Shown piece by piece: positions 9,205 through 18,122 of a DNA stretch of 64,000 nucleotides. The stretch's first letter is position 1. Every line of letters starts with the position of its first letter. Below the pieces are notes generated by a model. That model searched no databases, was not told where the DNA came from, and saw only the letters and a list, made by a program, of their open reading frames with translations. The translations under genes and the position numbers were made by a program. This stretch comes from Planctomycetaceae bacterium (lineage in GTDB: Bacteria; Planctomycetota; Planctomycetia; Planctomycetales; Planctomycetaceae). The stretch lies in assembly GCA_020638955.1 (NCBI GenBank), contig JACKHO010000007.1, forward strand, positions 248,001 through 312,000, written 5' to 3'.

Positions 9205-9708
9205 TCACTTGGAGGAAAGGGGAATTGTAAAATAGAACGTCGTTCCCTTACCGGGTTCCGATTCTAGCCAAATCCTCCCACCGTGGCGATTCACGATACG
9301 GCGGCAAACTGCCAGACCAATGCCGGTACCGGGGTACTTATCCTGGCCGTGCAGACGCCGAAAGATTTCGAAAATCTTCTCGTAATGTTTTTCGTCGATG
9401 CCAATGCCGTTGTCGCGCACCGAAATGGTCCACTCGATTCCGTTGGACTCCGCTGCAATGAAAACCTGGGGAGGGGCATCACCGTGATATTTCAGACCGT
9501 TACCAATGAGGTTCTGCAACAACTGCGACAATTGCGATTCATCTCCCATGACGGTTGGCAGTTCGCCATGCGTGACCTCGCCATCGGCGTCTCGAATTTC
9601 GGCGTACAGCAGCGTGATGACGTCATCGACGACGGCATTCAGGTTTGTCGGCTCGAACGGTCGCGACCGGGACTCGACACGTGCATAAGTCAGCAGATCA
9701 TTAATCAT
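9205..9708 (-). pseudogene. histidine kinase, 3' part (split by IS1595 element)
   Basis: Encodes the end of the dimerisation domain and the whole ATP-binding domain: INDLLTYARVESRSR, N box QNLIGNGLKYHGD, G1 box VRDNGIGID, F box FEIFRRLHG, and G2 box GTGIGLAVCRRIV. Joined to 12101-13242 after removing the element and one target copy, the frame is restored exactly, reading ...RMQTMI-NDLLTYARVE... in a 545-residue protein. By itself this piece could start at the ATG inside the target duplication (9706-9708), but it lacks the phosphorylated His. Confidence 0.85.
9701..9708. repeat. 8-bp target site duplication, left
   Basis: TTAATCAT directly left of the element; the identical octamer is at 12101-12108. 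Eight base pairs is the usual duplication for IS1595-family insertions. Confidence 0.9.
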
Positions 9709-9732
9709 GGCAATAATATACTTGACTCACCA
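9709..9732. repeat. left terminal inverted repeat of the IS1595 element
   Basis: 24 nt beginning GGCAATAATA; an exact reverse complement of 12077-12100. Confidence 0.92.
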
Positions 9733-9816
9733 CACCTGTCAAGTAGCAATGAAACAAAACAGCCCACGCAGAGGTTTCTGCGTGGGCCACACCACTAACG
9801 TGGGCGACGATTGGTT

Positions 9817-9957
9817 TTATTTCCCAAATACTGGGAATCGAAACGGCTTTCCATCGCGTCGGCGAATGTACTTCCGTGCACGCCAATGCCACACGGTCCA
9901 GCACACAACCCAACGCACAATGCGCCGTTTCTTCGTTCGGACATGAGAAGTACTCAT
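9817..9957 (-). CDS. 46-residue basic passenger protein in the IS1595 element
   Basis: A short frame from the ATG at 9957 to a TAA at 9817, preceded by a near-perfect Shine-Dalgarno sequence GGAGG 5 nt upstream, which is the main reason to call it. The protein begins MSTSHVRTKKRRIVRWVV and is very rich in Arg, Lys and Trp, with no acidic residue except one Asp. It may bind nucleic acid or a membrane. It is downstream of the 184-residue passenger gene on the same strand, after a GC-rich hairpin (9989-10019). I know no family for it. Confidence 0.5.
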   Translation of the reverse strand: MSTSHVRTKKRRIVRWVVCWTVWHWRARKYIRRRDGKPFRFPVFGK

Positions 9958-9988
9958 TTCGTCCTCCGGAAAAAGGATTTGCAAAATT

Positions 9989-10019
9989 CCCCGGAGGAAC
10001 TATTCTAGAACCTCCGGGG
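9989..10019. other. GC-rich hairpin inside the IS1595 element
   Basis: Perfect 9-bp stem CCCCGGAGG (9989-9997) with CCTCCGGGG (10011-10019), 13-nt loop. On the minus strand it lies just before the ribosome-binding site of the 46-residue gene, and the stem itself contains a GGAGG. It could act as a processing or translational control element. A second hairpin, CAGGGGA with TCCCCTG, is at 10056-10076. Confidence 0.45.
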
Positions 10020-10164
10020 TGTCCAAGCACAAATGACGCTCGGTGATACTTGCGGCAGGGGAATAGCAGTCCCCTGTCGCTTTCTCTTTTCAGTATCTGG
10101 GCTCCGAGCCGACCGCCTCTATCTTCTCATGGGCACACCCTCCGTTGGTTTGTGAAAAACGGGA

Positions 10165-10719
10165 CTAAGTAGCTCGGTCAACGAATGAGTCGATGCTGCT
10201 GACTGGATTTTCACCGTCAAGCGTGCTTTCAGGAGGCTTTGTCGGTGAGAACGGGTTATTCACTGCATGCGGTGAGCCAATCGCTGTGTAACCCGCCCGC
10301 CTGGCTTTTGAGATGCGCCCTGCCTTCACAAGGTTGGAAAGGCTGGCGCTGACAGCACCGTTGAAGTTCTTGGCGTTGGAGTACACCTTTCCTGCGAGTG
10401 CCTTCGTTACTTCGGATAGCCGGAACACACGATTTGGCGCGCTGTTTATGAGTTCGGCAGCCGCCTCAAGAATTGTTGGGCGATCATCATCCGGTTGCGG
10501 TTGATCCGCGGCGGCTGGAGTAGGCGTCACATCATCAGCAGTGAGCCTGTCAAGATATTCAACTCGGCTCATGTTGGTGACTCGTTCGGCCATTCGCTCC
10601 ACAGCGGAAATCTGTGCCTCAATCTCCGCCACCCGCTTCTTGGCATCGTTCAAGTCAAATCGTAGGACCTCGACTACATCCGCAATTGTCACTGATTTCG
10701 CTTGATTTTTGTCAGACAT
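10165..10719 (-). CDS. passenger protein with coiled coil and winged-helix-like domain
   Basis: 184 residues from the ATG at 10719, preceded by AAGG 7 nt upstream. Residues 1-50 form a likely coiled coil (EVLRFDLNDAKKRVAEIEAQ), then an acidic Pro-rich linker, then a segment from about residue 80 to 145 (RPTILEAAAELINSAPNRVF through SNLVKAGRISKARRAGYTAI) with the helix-turn-helix-wing layout of small DNA-binding domains. The resemblance to HARE-type winged helices is my inference. Inside the IS1595 element it could regulate transposition or help target choice. It is divergent from the 52-residue gene at 10931. Confidence 0.6.
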   Translation of the reverse strand: MSDKNQAKSVTIADVVEVLRFDLNDAKKRVAEIEAQISAVERMAERVTNMSRVEYLDRLTADDVTPTPAAADQPQPDDDRPTILEAAAELINSAPNRVFRLSEVTKALAGKVYSNAKNFNGAVSASLSNLVKAGRISKARRAGYTAIGSPHAVNNPFSPTKPPESTLDGENPVSSIDSFVDRAT

Positions 10720-10930
10720 TTCAGTACCTTGGCGCGTAAGAATAGCGTTGCCCCGCATATCGCGGCGTTTCGTTGTTCGGATTGAAGCCACTCTGGAGAC
10801 GAATCTTGCCGGATTACTCCACAGTGGCTCGTTTTATAGGGTACAACCCACAAGTACACAATCACAATCCAAAGGATTTCGGACGGATTCGGGAAATAGT
10901 TGATGCTGTGTACCACATCGTGAGTTTGCA

Positions 10931-11089
10931 ATGCCGCCAAGACATGCCAAAGACTCGCCTAAATCGCACCCATTTGATGCGGTTCCAGAGTTCCGGAAAG
11001 CACTTAATTGCCTAGCGAAAGTGCCAAAAAGCGAGATAGAGAAGAGGGAACAGGAACTGAAACAGCCTCGCAAGCCAGCGAGTGATTAG
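10931..11089 (+). CDS. 52-residue passenger protein in the IS1595 element
   Basis: A frame from the ATG at 10931 to a TAG at 11087-11089, running towards the transposase and ending 4 nt before the transposase stop. The protein is hydrophilic and probably helical, with the core FDAVPEFRKALNCLAKVPKS followed by a charged Glu/Lys helix. The codon pattern and regular amphipathic composition favour a real gene, although the ribosome-binding site is weak. I recall similar small proteins with a VPK-E motif annotated as hypothetical, but can assign no function. Confidence 0.45.
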   Translation: MPPRHAKDSPKSHPFDAVPEFRKALNCLAKVPKSEIEKREQELKQPRKPASD

Positions 11090-11093
11090 CTAA

Positions 11094-12023
11094 CTATCTG
11101 TTCAGTTCAACCAAATCGGTGTATGTGAGCCTATTGCCAACAACACCGGCCATCGCCACGTCAAAACGCTCGCCGTCCGAAAGCTTGCGTTCATTGAATC
11201 GAAAGACTTGCTCGTCAACATACCGGCACAAGTGCCACGGCATGACGCTGATGTAAGTTCCGTTCAAGCATCGCTTTAGCAGGCTCCAGAAGTTCTCCAT
11301 CCCATTGGTGTGCACATCACCACGGACATACTCCTTTGCGTGGTCAACGGTGTCGTGAAGGTATTCGTCTTCCAGCCCTTCGTAGGACCGTAGTGCGTCT
11401 GTGTAAATACTTGCACCAGCCTCCACAGAAGCCCGCACATTTGGTTGTAGCGTCTTGCGTTTGGAATCCTGGACAACGCCTGCGATGACCATACCTCCCC
11501 GCTGCAAAACCCCCTGCACAATCGTTTTGCCAACAGCTCCGCGACCTTTGATTTTTCTGGCACGCTCGGCTTTATGCATGTTCTTCGCCTTGCCGCCAAC
11601 GAAGGTTTCGTCGGCTTCTACAGTTCCAGACAGCTTTCCTGAGAAGTTGCCAGCCGACAATGCAACACGAATACGGTGAAGCATGTGCCACGCGCTCTTC
11701 TGTGTGATCCCCAGTGCCCGGCTGAGTTCGTAGCTGCTTATGCCGTTCTTGGCCGAAGTTATGCACCACACAGCCACAAACCACTTGTCGAGCCCCAACG
11801 GGCTGTCTTCAAATATTGTGCCCACTTTGTAGCTGAACTGCTTACGGCAGCCCTTGCATCGAAGCATCTTGCGAGTTTTGATTTCGCCGATTCGCTGTCC
11901 GCCACACTTTGGGCACGCAATAGCACCGTCAGGCCATTTGATGCCCTTCATGTACTCGTTGCAGCGGTCCAGATCGGAGAAGAACCGAACAGCTTCAATC
12001 AGTGTCTTTGGTGTGGCGTCCAT
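11094..12023 (-). CDS. IS1595-family (ISXO2-like) transposase
   Basis: 309 residues from the ATG at 12023, with GGAG 8 nt upstream. The N-terminal zinc ribbon is CPKC...CKGC (about residues 36-60), then a helix-turn-helix (SSYELSRALGITQKSAWHML) and the DDE/DDN catalytic domain: Asp in VEADETFVGG, Asp in IYTDALRSYEG, and Asn/Glu in NGMENFWSLLKRC. Full length for the family and no internal stop, so probably active. It moves the element by cut and paste or copy with an 8-bp duplication. Confidence 0.95.
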   Translation of the reverse strand: MDATPKTLIEAVRFFSDLDRCNEYMKGIKWPDGAIACPKCGGQRIGEIKTRKMLRCKGCRKQFSYKVGTIFEDSPLGLDKWFVAVWCITSAKNGISSYELSRALGITQKSAWHMLHRIRVALSAGNFSGKLSGTVEADETFVGGKAKNMHKAERARKIKGRGAVGKTIVQGVLQRGGMVIAGVVQDSKRKTLQPNVRASVEAGASIYTDALRSYEGLEDEYLHDTVDHAKEYVRGDVHTNGMENFWSLLKRCLNGTYISVMPWHLCRYVDEQVFRFNERKLSDGERFDVAMAGVVGNRLTYTDLVELNR

Positions 12024-12076
12024 CGTGCTGGCTCCGGGTTTGTTCTCGGTACAGCACAATTCTAGCTCTACCCCAT

Positions 12077-12100
12077 TGGTGAGTCAAGTATATTATTGCC
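12077..12100. repeat. right terminal inverted repeat of the IS1595 element
   Basis: 24 nt ending TATTATTGCC; an exact reverse complement of 9709-9732. Confidence 0.92.
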
Positions 12101-12108
12101 TTAATCAT
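12101..12108. repeat. 8-bp target site duplication, right
   Basis: TTAATCAT, identical to 9701-9708. Confidence 0.9.
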
Positions 12109-13242
12109 GGTCTGCATACGTTTGCAGCCGTTGACAATCCGGTCGATTTGGTCGTCCGCGTTCTGGTCGAGTTTCCCCCGATAGTCCTGCTTCAGGAATT
12201 GAGCAAAACCAGCGACCGCCCGTAGCGGCGACTGCAGGTCATGCGAGGCAATGTAGGCGAACTGTTGCAGTTCCATGTTGCTCTGTTCGAGAAACTCATT
12301 CTTCTCGTGCAGTTCGCGCGTCATTTCCATGACGCGGTCATTCAGGCTGGTACTCAGTTGCTTCAGGTTCTTCGTAAAATCGGCAAGTGCCTGTTGCTCG
12401 CGCATTTCCGTGAGGACAACAAACCAAAGTGCCACGCCGTATGCCATGAGCCGCAGCAAGTGCCAGCCCCACCAGGGTAAATCCCACAACTGCGACTGCT
12501 CGAACATGACCGCCGCCGCGCCGAACAGCGAACAGTGGAGAAAGAACAGCAAGTCATCGACGTTTTTGGTCTGACGGTAGGTGGTTACCAATCGTACCGC
12601 GGCGGCAATGAGGAGTACTCCACCCACAACATTGAGACTCTTGGCCCACAGGCTGAAGACCTTCTCCCCCTGCTCGTTGACGAACAACATGCGAGGAGTT
12701 GCGCCGGGATACGCCAGTGACAGAATGCCGAACAGAAAAACGACACCAAATACTGCCCAAGGCCACCACGCCAATAAGCGTCGCCCCCAGCTCTTGGGCA
12801 CCCAAACCATTGCAAACAGTACGCCGCCGACAAATGTCGCAGTGCTATGCAGCCAGACGAATTCCTGGCCAGCGTAGACGAGCGCATGCAGGCCATCGAG
12901 CAGCCCCATGCCAATCATGGCCCCGGCAATCCAGACGTTATAGCTCGTTCCCGCGTTCCGCCATTCCAGAGACAACAGCATCCACGCGACCCAGACGGCA
13001 ATAAGTCCGCCGGACATCTCCACGGCAGCATGGACTGGATGATGTGGCCAACGCCACTCGCGCATGAGGGTATGCCCCAGAATCAGGCACACCACGTGAA
13101 TAACGAGACTGACGCCAATGACCACCCACAAAGTCCGCCCCAGGCGTGGGGGAGGGCGAACGACGACATCAATCCCCAACGGCAGAGCAGCCGCCGGAAG
13201 TGGTTGCCGTTCACTGTCAGTGTGTGGCACGGAGTCGTTCAT
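12101..13242 (-). pseudogene. membrane sensor histidine kinase, 5' part (split by IS1595 element)
   Basis: Starts at the ATG at 13242. About residues 35-290 form seven or so membrane helices resembling a MASE3-type sensor (MGLLDGLHALVYAGQEF, LHSTATFVGG); a coiled coil follows (LADFTKNLKQLSTSLNDRV) and then the HisKA domain with H334 in AYIASHDLQSPLRAV. The frame runs intact to the insertion point, reads into the element and soon ends with unrelated residues. Together with 9205-9700 it would make a 545-residue kinase whose partner is the response regulator at 8712. In this copy the ATP-binding domain is cut off, so signalling should be lost unless the element excises. Confidence 0.85.
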
Positions 13243-13456
13243 TGGAAGTGAAAGCCAACTGACGTGGTGGGCCAGTAGCCGTTCCAAGTGCCCCTCCCTG
13301 TGGGGCCGCGGAACCTGCCGCTGCATCCCCTTCGTCTGCCAGAGAACTCGAGCAAACAGATTGTTTCACAGAACCTCTCGCCATTACTGCAAAGATTCCA
13401 TGAAACGCTCTGTTCCGACTTTCGCATCGAAGCGTGCTGGTGTCAAGCCCTTGCGG

Positions 13457-14380
13457 TTACAGCAGTGCACTCAATTGATCGATGTATTTCGGAATTTCCG
13501 TGCGGGGATCTTCCTTCTCTTCGTACTCAAGTACCACGTAGCCGCGGTAGCCAGCCGACTTGAGCATGTTGACCACCCGTTTCAAATCGGTCGGTTCCTT
13601 CTCGCCACCATTCGGTGACACAGCGACTTTGATTTGAGCATTGACCGCGAGTGGGGCAATCCGTTCGAGGTCGCGGTAGGGATCATCGGTGCGGAAGTTG
13701 CCGCTGTCGAAGTTGATGCCGAACCAGGGTGACGGAGTGACCCGTTCGACAATTCCGAGGAGTTGATCCGGCGTCGATGTGATTCCGCCGTGGTTTTCCA
13801 GGGCGAGCACCACACCTTTCGTAGCGGCGTACGCAACCGACTCATTGATTCCCTCAGCACAGCGCTCCAGTGCGACCTCTTCGGCTTCCCCCTTCGGAGT
13901 TTTGCCAGCGAAAATTCGAATCACCGGGGCGCCCATGAACGCGGCGTAATCAATCCAGTCGCGCGTCATTTTCAATTGTTCATCCCGCTGCGGTCCGGGA
14001 GCGACGCAGAAATCATTGCCAATGGCGGTGCCGGAAATGTCGAGACCTGACAGAAAGGTTCGCTCTTTGATTTTCAGCAGGTACTCGTCGGTCACATTGG
14101 CCGGGAAGTAGTAACTCGTCAGTTCGGTGCCAGCGAGTCCCAACTCGGCGCAGTAGTCGATGAAGTCGAACAGCGTCATTTTTCCCGGCTCGTCCTGCTC
14201 GGGGCGTCGTGCCAACTGACGATTAAAGGAATACGCGGCCAGCGACAGTTTCATCGGTCCGGTTCCTTTGCGAACCGCCGGAATGTCGCCAATCCCTCCC
14301 TGCTGGGCGACCGCTGCACCACCCACTGCCAGGCTTGCGGAGGCCGCAGCTGCGGCCATGAACTCACGTCGCGAAATCAT
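13457..14380 (-). CDS. Tat-exported sugar phosphate isomerase/epimerase-like protein
   Basis: 307 residues from the ATG at 14380. The N-terminus MISRREFMAAAAASASLAVG is a twin-arginine signal with an AVAQQ cleavage region. The rest is an AP endonuclease family 2 TIM barrel of the xylose-isomerase-like type: FIDYCAELGLAGTELTSYYF, LALENHGGITSTPDQL, FGINFDSGNF, AQIKVAVSPNGG and VVLEYEEKEDP carry the metal-binding Glu, His, Asp and Glu positions typical of the fold. Planctomycetes have many exported members; substrates are mostly unknown. No partner gene adjoins it. Confidence 0.85.
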   Translation of the reverse strand: MISRREFMAAAAASASLAVGGAAVAQQGGIGDIPAVRKGTGPMKLSLAAYSFNRQLARRPEQDEPGKMTLFDFIDYCAELGLAGTELTSYYFPANVTDEYLLKIKERTFLSGLDISGTAIGNDFCVAPGPQRDEQLKMTRDWIDYAAFMGAPVIRIFAGKTPKGEAEEVALERCAEGINESVAYAATKGVVLALENHGGITSTPDQLLGIVERVTPSPWFGINFDSGNFRTDDPYRDLERIAPLAVNAQIKVAVSPNGGEKEPTDLKRVVNMLKSAGYRGYVVLEYEEKEDPRTEIPKYIDQLSALL

Positions 14381-14650
14381 CCTGTGTACTCCCCTGCTGT
14401 TACGTAACCTCAACCAGTGTCTACAGCTTGGTGATTCGACACAGAAAAATCCAGCGACGTCAACGCAACGCAGGCTCATCGAAACTTTACGGCACGTGCA
14501 GATTGTGCCGAATTTCAGCCGAACGTGAGCAGCGGTCGCGAATCCCGGTTAAGTTTCTGTTGTTGTTGGCTTGTCACCCGTTGCTCCATTCGATATTTTC
14601 CCTTCCGCAATGGCACCGGTGTCCCCGCAAGGCGCTGGATGTTGTTAGCC

Positions 14651-14724
<74 letters not shown>

Positions 14725-14944
14725 CTTCTTTTCCCCTCACCCGGCATTGCTCTTCTGAGGGATGGGCTGAATCCGCAAGACGTTTCCTTGTGGTCGTTCT
14801 CTATTCGCCAGCGGAAATGCTGTAGATCCTCACCCGAGATTCTCCCCGACATTGGCCGAACGATCCCACGGTGGCATTCGAATGGCCGTAAGCGGTACTC
14901 TTGTTTCATCAACAGTTGCCAATTTGATGAGAGTAAGGACTGCC

Positions 14945-16444
14945 ATGCCCCGACGATTTTTGCCTGTGCTGCTCTGTTCGCTGATGCTGGGACTATCTGC
15001 GACTTTACATGCGGCTGATCGACCGAACTTTCTGTTTATTCTGGTCGATGATCAATCGCCCTTCGATTTGAAGACATACACGCCGGACTCTCCCCTCGAC
15101 ACGCCGAATATCGACCGGCTCGCTGCGAATGGGATGGTGTTTGATACCGCCCATCACATGGGGTCGTGGTCTGGCGCTGTTTGTACGCCGTCGCGTCACA
15201 TGATTATGAGCGGCCGGACCGTGTGGCACATTCCTGGACAAGGGCGTAAGAACTCGCCAAATCCAAATAGTGCGAACCCCCAGCTTGTGCCGCCCGATTT
15301 GCCGCAGCAGACCATGGGGGCAGTTTTCAACCGTGCCGGGTACGACACCATGCGGACCTGCAAGAAGGGGAACAGCTATGCGGCGGCCAACCAGTTGTTT
15401 ACCGTTGTGCACGAAGCGAGCAAACGGGGCGGCACTGATGAAACGGGCAGTGCATGGCATGCGGAACGCGTGCTGGATTATTTGAATGATCGAGAGTCGA
15501 GCAAAGATGAAGACCCGTTCCTCATCTACTTCGGCTTCTCACATCCTCACGACACGCGCGATGGCAAACCGGAACTGCTGGCGAAGTACGGGGCGGTGAA
15601 CCACGCCGACAAAGAGACGCTGCCGCCTGCGAATCCCAAGCAGCCTCCCCTGCCGCCGAATTATCTTTTGGAACATCCCTTCCATCACGGCCATCCTGGC
15701 TTGCGCGACGAAGTTGCCGTCAGCGGAGTATGGGAGCGACGGGACGAAGTCACCATTCGAAACGAAATTGGACGCCAGTTTGCCTGCAGCGAGAACATCG
15801 ATATCCAAATTGGTCGCGTGCTGCAGAAACTCGAAGCGATGGGGGAACTCGACAACACGTACATCATTTACACCTCAGACCACGGTATGGCCATTGGTCG
15901 TCATGGCTTACAGGGGAAACAGAATTTGTACGAGCACACCTGGCGTGTGCCGTTCATCATCAGTGGACCTGGAATCCCACACGGAAAACGAGTGCCCGGC
16001 AACATCTACCTGCTCGACGTCCTCCCGACGTTGTGTGACCTGGCTGGCATCGAAATCCCAGCAACCGTTGAGGGCAAGAGCTTTCGACCAGTGCTGGAAG
16101 GGAAGCAGCAAACGGTTCGTGAAGTGCTCTACGGCGCGTACTGCGGCGGGACCAAACCGGGGCTACGCTGCGTGAAGAAGGGAGACTGGAAGCTCATTAA
16201 GTACGACGTCATGGATGGTGCGGTTCACGAAACCCAGTTGTTCAACCTCGCAGAGAATCCACACGAATACCTCGCGCAGCACCAGCGGCCTCACGTCCTG
16301 CAGACGAATCTGGCCGACAACCCGGCTTTTGCCAAACAGCGGGCCGAACTCGAAGCCTTGCTGTTGGAAGAAATGCGACGATTGGATGATCCTTACCTGC
16401 TGTGGGATCAACCAATCGAAGACGCTGCGGACGACAAGAAATGA
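14945..16444 (+). CDS. S1-family sulfatase, secreted
   Basis: 499 residues from the ATG at 14945, with AAGGA upstream and a signal peptide (MPRRFLPVLLCSLMLGLSAT, cleavage after LHA). The metal site begins at VDDQSPF; the catalytic Cys that becomes formylglycine is C80 in CTPSR. Further conserved blocks are YIIYTSDHGMAIGRHGLQGK and GRK-like KGDWKLIKYD. It removes sulfate esters from an unknown, probably polysaccharide, substrate in the periplasm and needs a formylglycine-generating enzyme encoded elsewhere. Its stop overlaps the next sulfatase start (ATGA), so the two are translationally coupled. Confidence 0.92.
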   Translation: MPRRFLPVLLCSLMLGLSATLHAADRPNFLFILVDDQSPFDLKTYTPDSPLDTPNIDRLAANGMVFDTAHHMGSWSGAVCTPSRHMIMSGRTVWHIPGQGRKNSPNPNSANPQLVPPDLPQQTMGAVFNRAGYDTMRTCKKGNSYAAANQLFTVVHEASKRGGTDETGSAWHAERVLDYLNDRESSKDEDPFLIYFGFSHPHDTRDGKPELLAKYGAVNHADKETLPPANPKQPPLPPNYLLEHPFHHGHPGLRDEVAVSGVWERRDEVTIRNEIGRQFACSENIDIQIGRVLQKLEAMGELDNTYIIYTSDHGMAIGRHGLQGKQNLYEHTWRVPFIISGPGIPHGKRVPGNIYLLDVLPTLCDLAGIEIPATVEGKSFRPVLEGKQQTVREVLYGAYCGGTKPGLRCVKKGDWKLIKYDVMDGAVHETQLFNLAENPHEYLAQHQRPHVLQTNLADNPAFAKQRAELEALLLEEMRRLDDPYLLWDQPIEDAADDKK

Positions 16445-18114
16445 TTCGTCAGCCTCGTTGCGTCAATTGGGATTTTGGTCAGAGTGCCGCCGTATTTCTC
16501 GTTTACTCGACGATTCTCGTCGGCCATGCATTCGGCGCCGAAACCTCGCCGCCGAACGTGTTGTTCATTCTGGCCGATGACCTCGGCTATGGAGATTTGG
16601 CGTGCTACGGCAATCCCGTCGTTGAAACGTCCGCCATTGACTCGTTGGCACGAAGCGGTGCGAGGCTCACTCAGCATTATGCGCCATCGCCACTTTGCGC
16701 CCCGTCTCGGGCGGGGTATTTGACCGGTCGGTTTAACCATCGGACCGGCGCTGTAGATGTTCCGAGTAACCGGGGGCTCGACCGTATTGCCCTTTCGGAA
16801 CTCACATTCGGCGACTACTTTCGCCACGCCGGTTACCGCACCGCACTCATTGGGAAATGGCACAACGGTCTGTACTGCCGCGACTATTTGCCGCACCACC
16901 GCGGGTTTGATTTGTTCTTCGGCTTCCCCAACGGCGGACAGGATTACTGGAAATGGAACTTGTTGCGGAATGACATCCATGTCCCGCACGATGGACGTTA
17001 CCTGACCGACGCCTTCAACGATGAAGCCATTGAATTCGTTACGCGGTGCTCGAAAGGGAAACAGCCGTTTGCGTTGTTCCTGGCCCATCACACACCGCAC
17101 ATGCCGTTTCAGGCTCCCGAGCCTCTTGTGGAGAAGTATCGCCAGAAGCTTGGTGATGCGTCCCTCGATAACGTCGCCATCATTTACGCCATGATTGAAG
17201 CCATGGACCTGGGACTCGCGCGACTGTTTCAGAAGCTCGATGAATTGGGAATCCGCGACGACACCATTGTCGTGTTCACCAGCGACAACGGCGCTCAGTT
17301 TGGGAAAGTTGATGGTCTGACAACGCAGCGGTTCCACGCTGGGCTCTCGGGCAACAAGGGTGATGTCGGCGAGCAAGGAATTCGGGTTCCGGCCATTGTG
17401 TCGTGGCCGGGGCACATCCCGAGTGAGCGGGTCATCGACACACCCCTTCACGGATGCGACTGGTTGCCCACGTTATTCGCGCTGACCGGAAGTAAACTTC
17501 CACCCAAAGCGAAGCCATTCGACGGACGAAATGTTCTCCCGATTCTCCGCGGCGAATCAGATTCACAAATGCTTGAATGGCCGCTCTACTTTCAAAAGAA
17601 CCGCTACCTGCCGGTCGAACATAGCGATGCGGCCATTCGACAGGGAAAGTGGAAACTCGTCTGGCCGGGCATCTCCAGCACCATGCGGAAGGATTCTGGC
17701 CGCGACAATCCTTCGTACCTGCGTGGCATTACGAATCCACACTGGGAAATGCCCCTCGACCGCGAACTGGCCGAACCGGACGAGAGCGATGCCCCCAGAC
17801 CAAAATTGTTCAACCTGAATGTTGATCCCGCTGAACGCTTCGATGTCGCGTCACAGCATCCTGAAATGGTGCATCGGCTCAGCAGCGAATACGACGCCTG
17901 GTTCGCTGAAGTCATGTATGAGTGGCAGATGTCGCGACAGGAAATCCTGGAACATGACCGCACGTATTGGAACGACCGTACGTCGCCCGATCCACGAGCA
18001 TTGTTCGACGACTATTGGCTCTGGCGAGACGCGCCGGCGGGAGCAAATCCTCAGACGACCGATCCGCTGAAGGTGTTTCGCGGATACTGGTCGAATGAGG
18101 AAATGTCGCGGTAA
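16441..18114 (+). CDS. S1-family sulfatase (arylsulfatase A-like), secreted
   Basis: 557 residues. I place the start at the ATG at 16441 inside the ATGA overlap with the preceding sulfatase. A hydrophobic export segment ends near HAFGAE. Metal-binding DD is in LADDLGYGD, catalytic C86 in CAPSRAGYLTGR, the Lys/His block in IGKWHNG, and the second metal site in VVFTSDNGAQ. The C-terminal 150 residues hold a family-typical beta subdomain. Different active-site surroundings from its upstream partner suggest that the pair removes two kinds of sulfate from one glycan. Confidence 0.92.
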   Translation: MIRQPRCVNWDFGQSAAVFLVYSTILVGHAFGAETSPPNVLFILADDLGYGDLACYGNPVVETSAIDSLARSGARLTQHYAPSPLCAPSRAGYLTGRFNHRTGAVDVPSNRGLDRIALSELTFGDYFRHAGYRTALIGKWHNGLYCRDYLPHHRGFDLFFGFPNGGQDYWKWNLLRNDIHVPHDGRYLTDAFNDEAIEFVTRCSKGKQPFALFLAHHTPHMPFQAPEPLVEKYRQKLGDASLDNVAIIYAMIEAMDLGLARLFQKLDELGIRDDTIVVFTSDNGAQFGKVDGLTTQRFHAGLSGNKGDVGEQGIRVPAIVSWPGHIPSERVIDTPLHGCDWLPTLFALTGSKLPPKAKPFDGRNVLPILRGESDSQMLEWPLYFQKNRYLPVEHSDAAIRQGKWKLVWPGISSTMRKDSGRDNPSYLRGITNPHWEMPLDRELAEPDESDAPRPKLFNLNVDPAERFDVASQHPEMVHRLSSEYDAWFAEVMYEWQMSRQEILEHDRTYWNDRTSPDPRALFDDYWLWRDAPAGANPQTTDPLKVFRGYWSNEEMSR

Positions 18115-18122
18115 TTCACCGA

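Larger units (their letters stand above)
9709..12100 (-). mobile_element. complete IS1595-family element (ISXO2-like) with passenger genes
   Basis: 2,392 bp bounded by perfect 24-bp inverted repeats (left 9709-9732, beginning GGCAATAATATACTTGACTC; right 12077-12100) and flanked by an 8-bp duplication. It holds one transposase gene (11094-12023, minus) that covers only about 39% of the element. The rest holds a 184-residue protein (minus), a 46-residue basic protein (minus) and a 52-residue protein (plus). Passenger genes are known in IS1595-family elements. The ends and transposase look intact, so the insertion appears recent. It interrupts the histidine kinase between Ile380 and the following Asn. 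Confidence 0.93.

Noticed and set aside
9701..10030. 109-residue minus-strand frame at the left end of the IS1595 element
   Set aside because: It would cross the terminal repeat and hairpin; the overlapping 46-residue frame has the better ribosome-binding site.
16408..17451. 347-residue minus-strand frame opposite the second sulfatase
   Set aside because: Shadow of a clear sulfatase gene with conserved catalytic residues.
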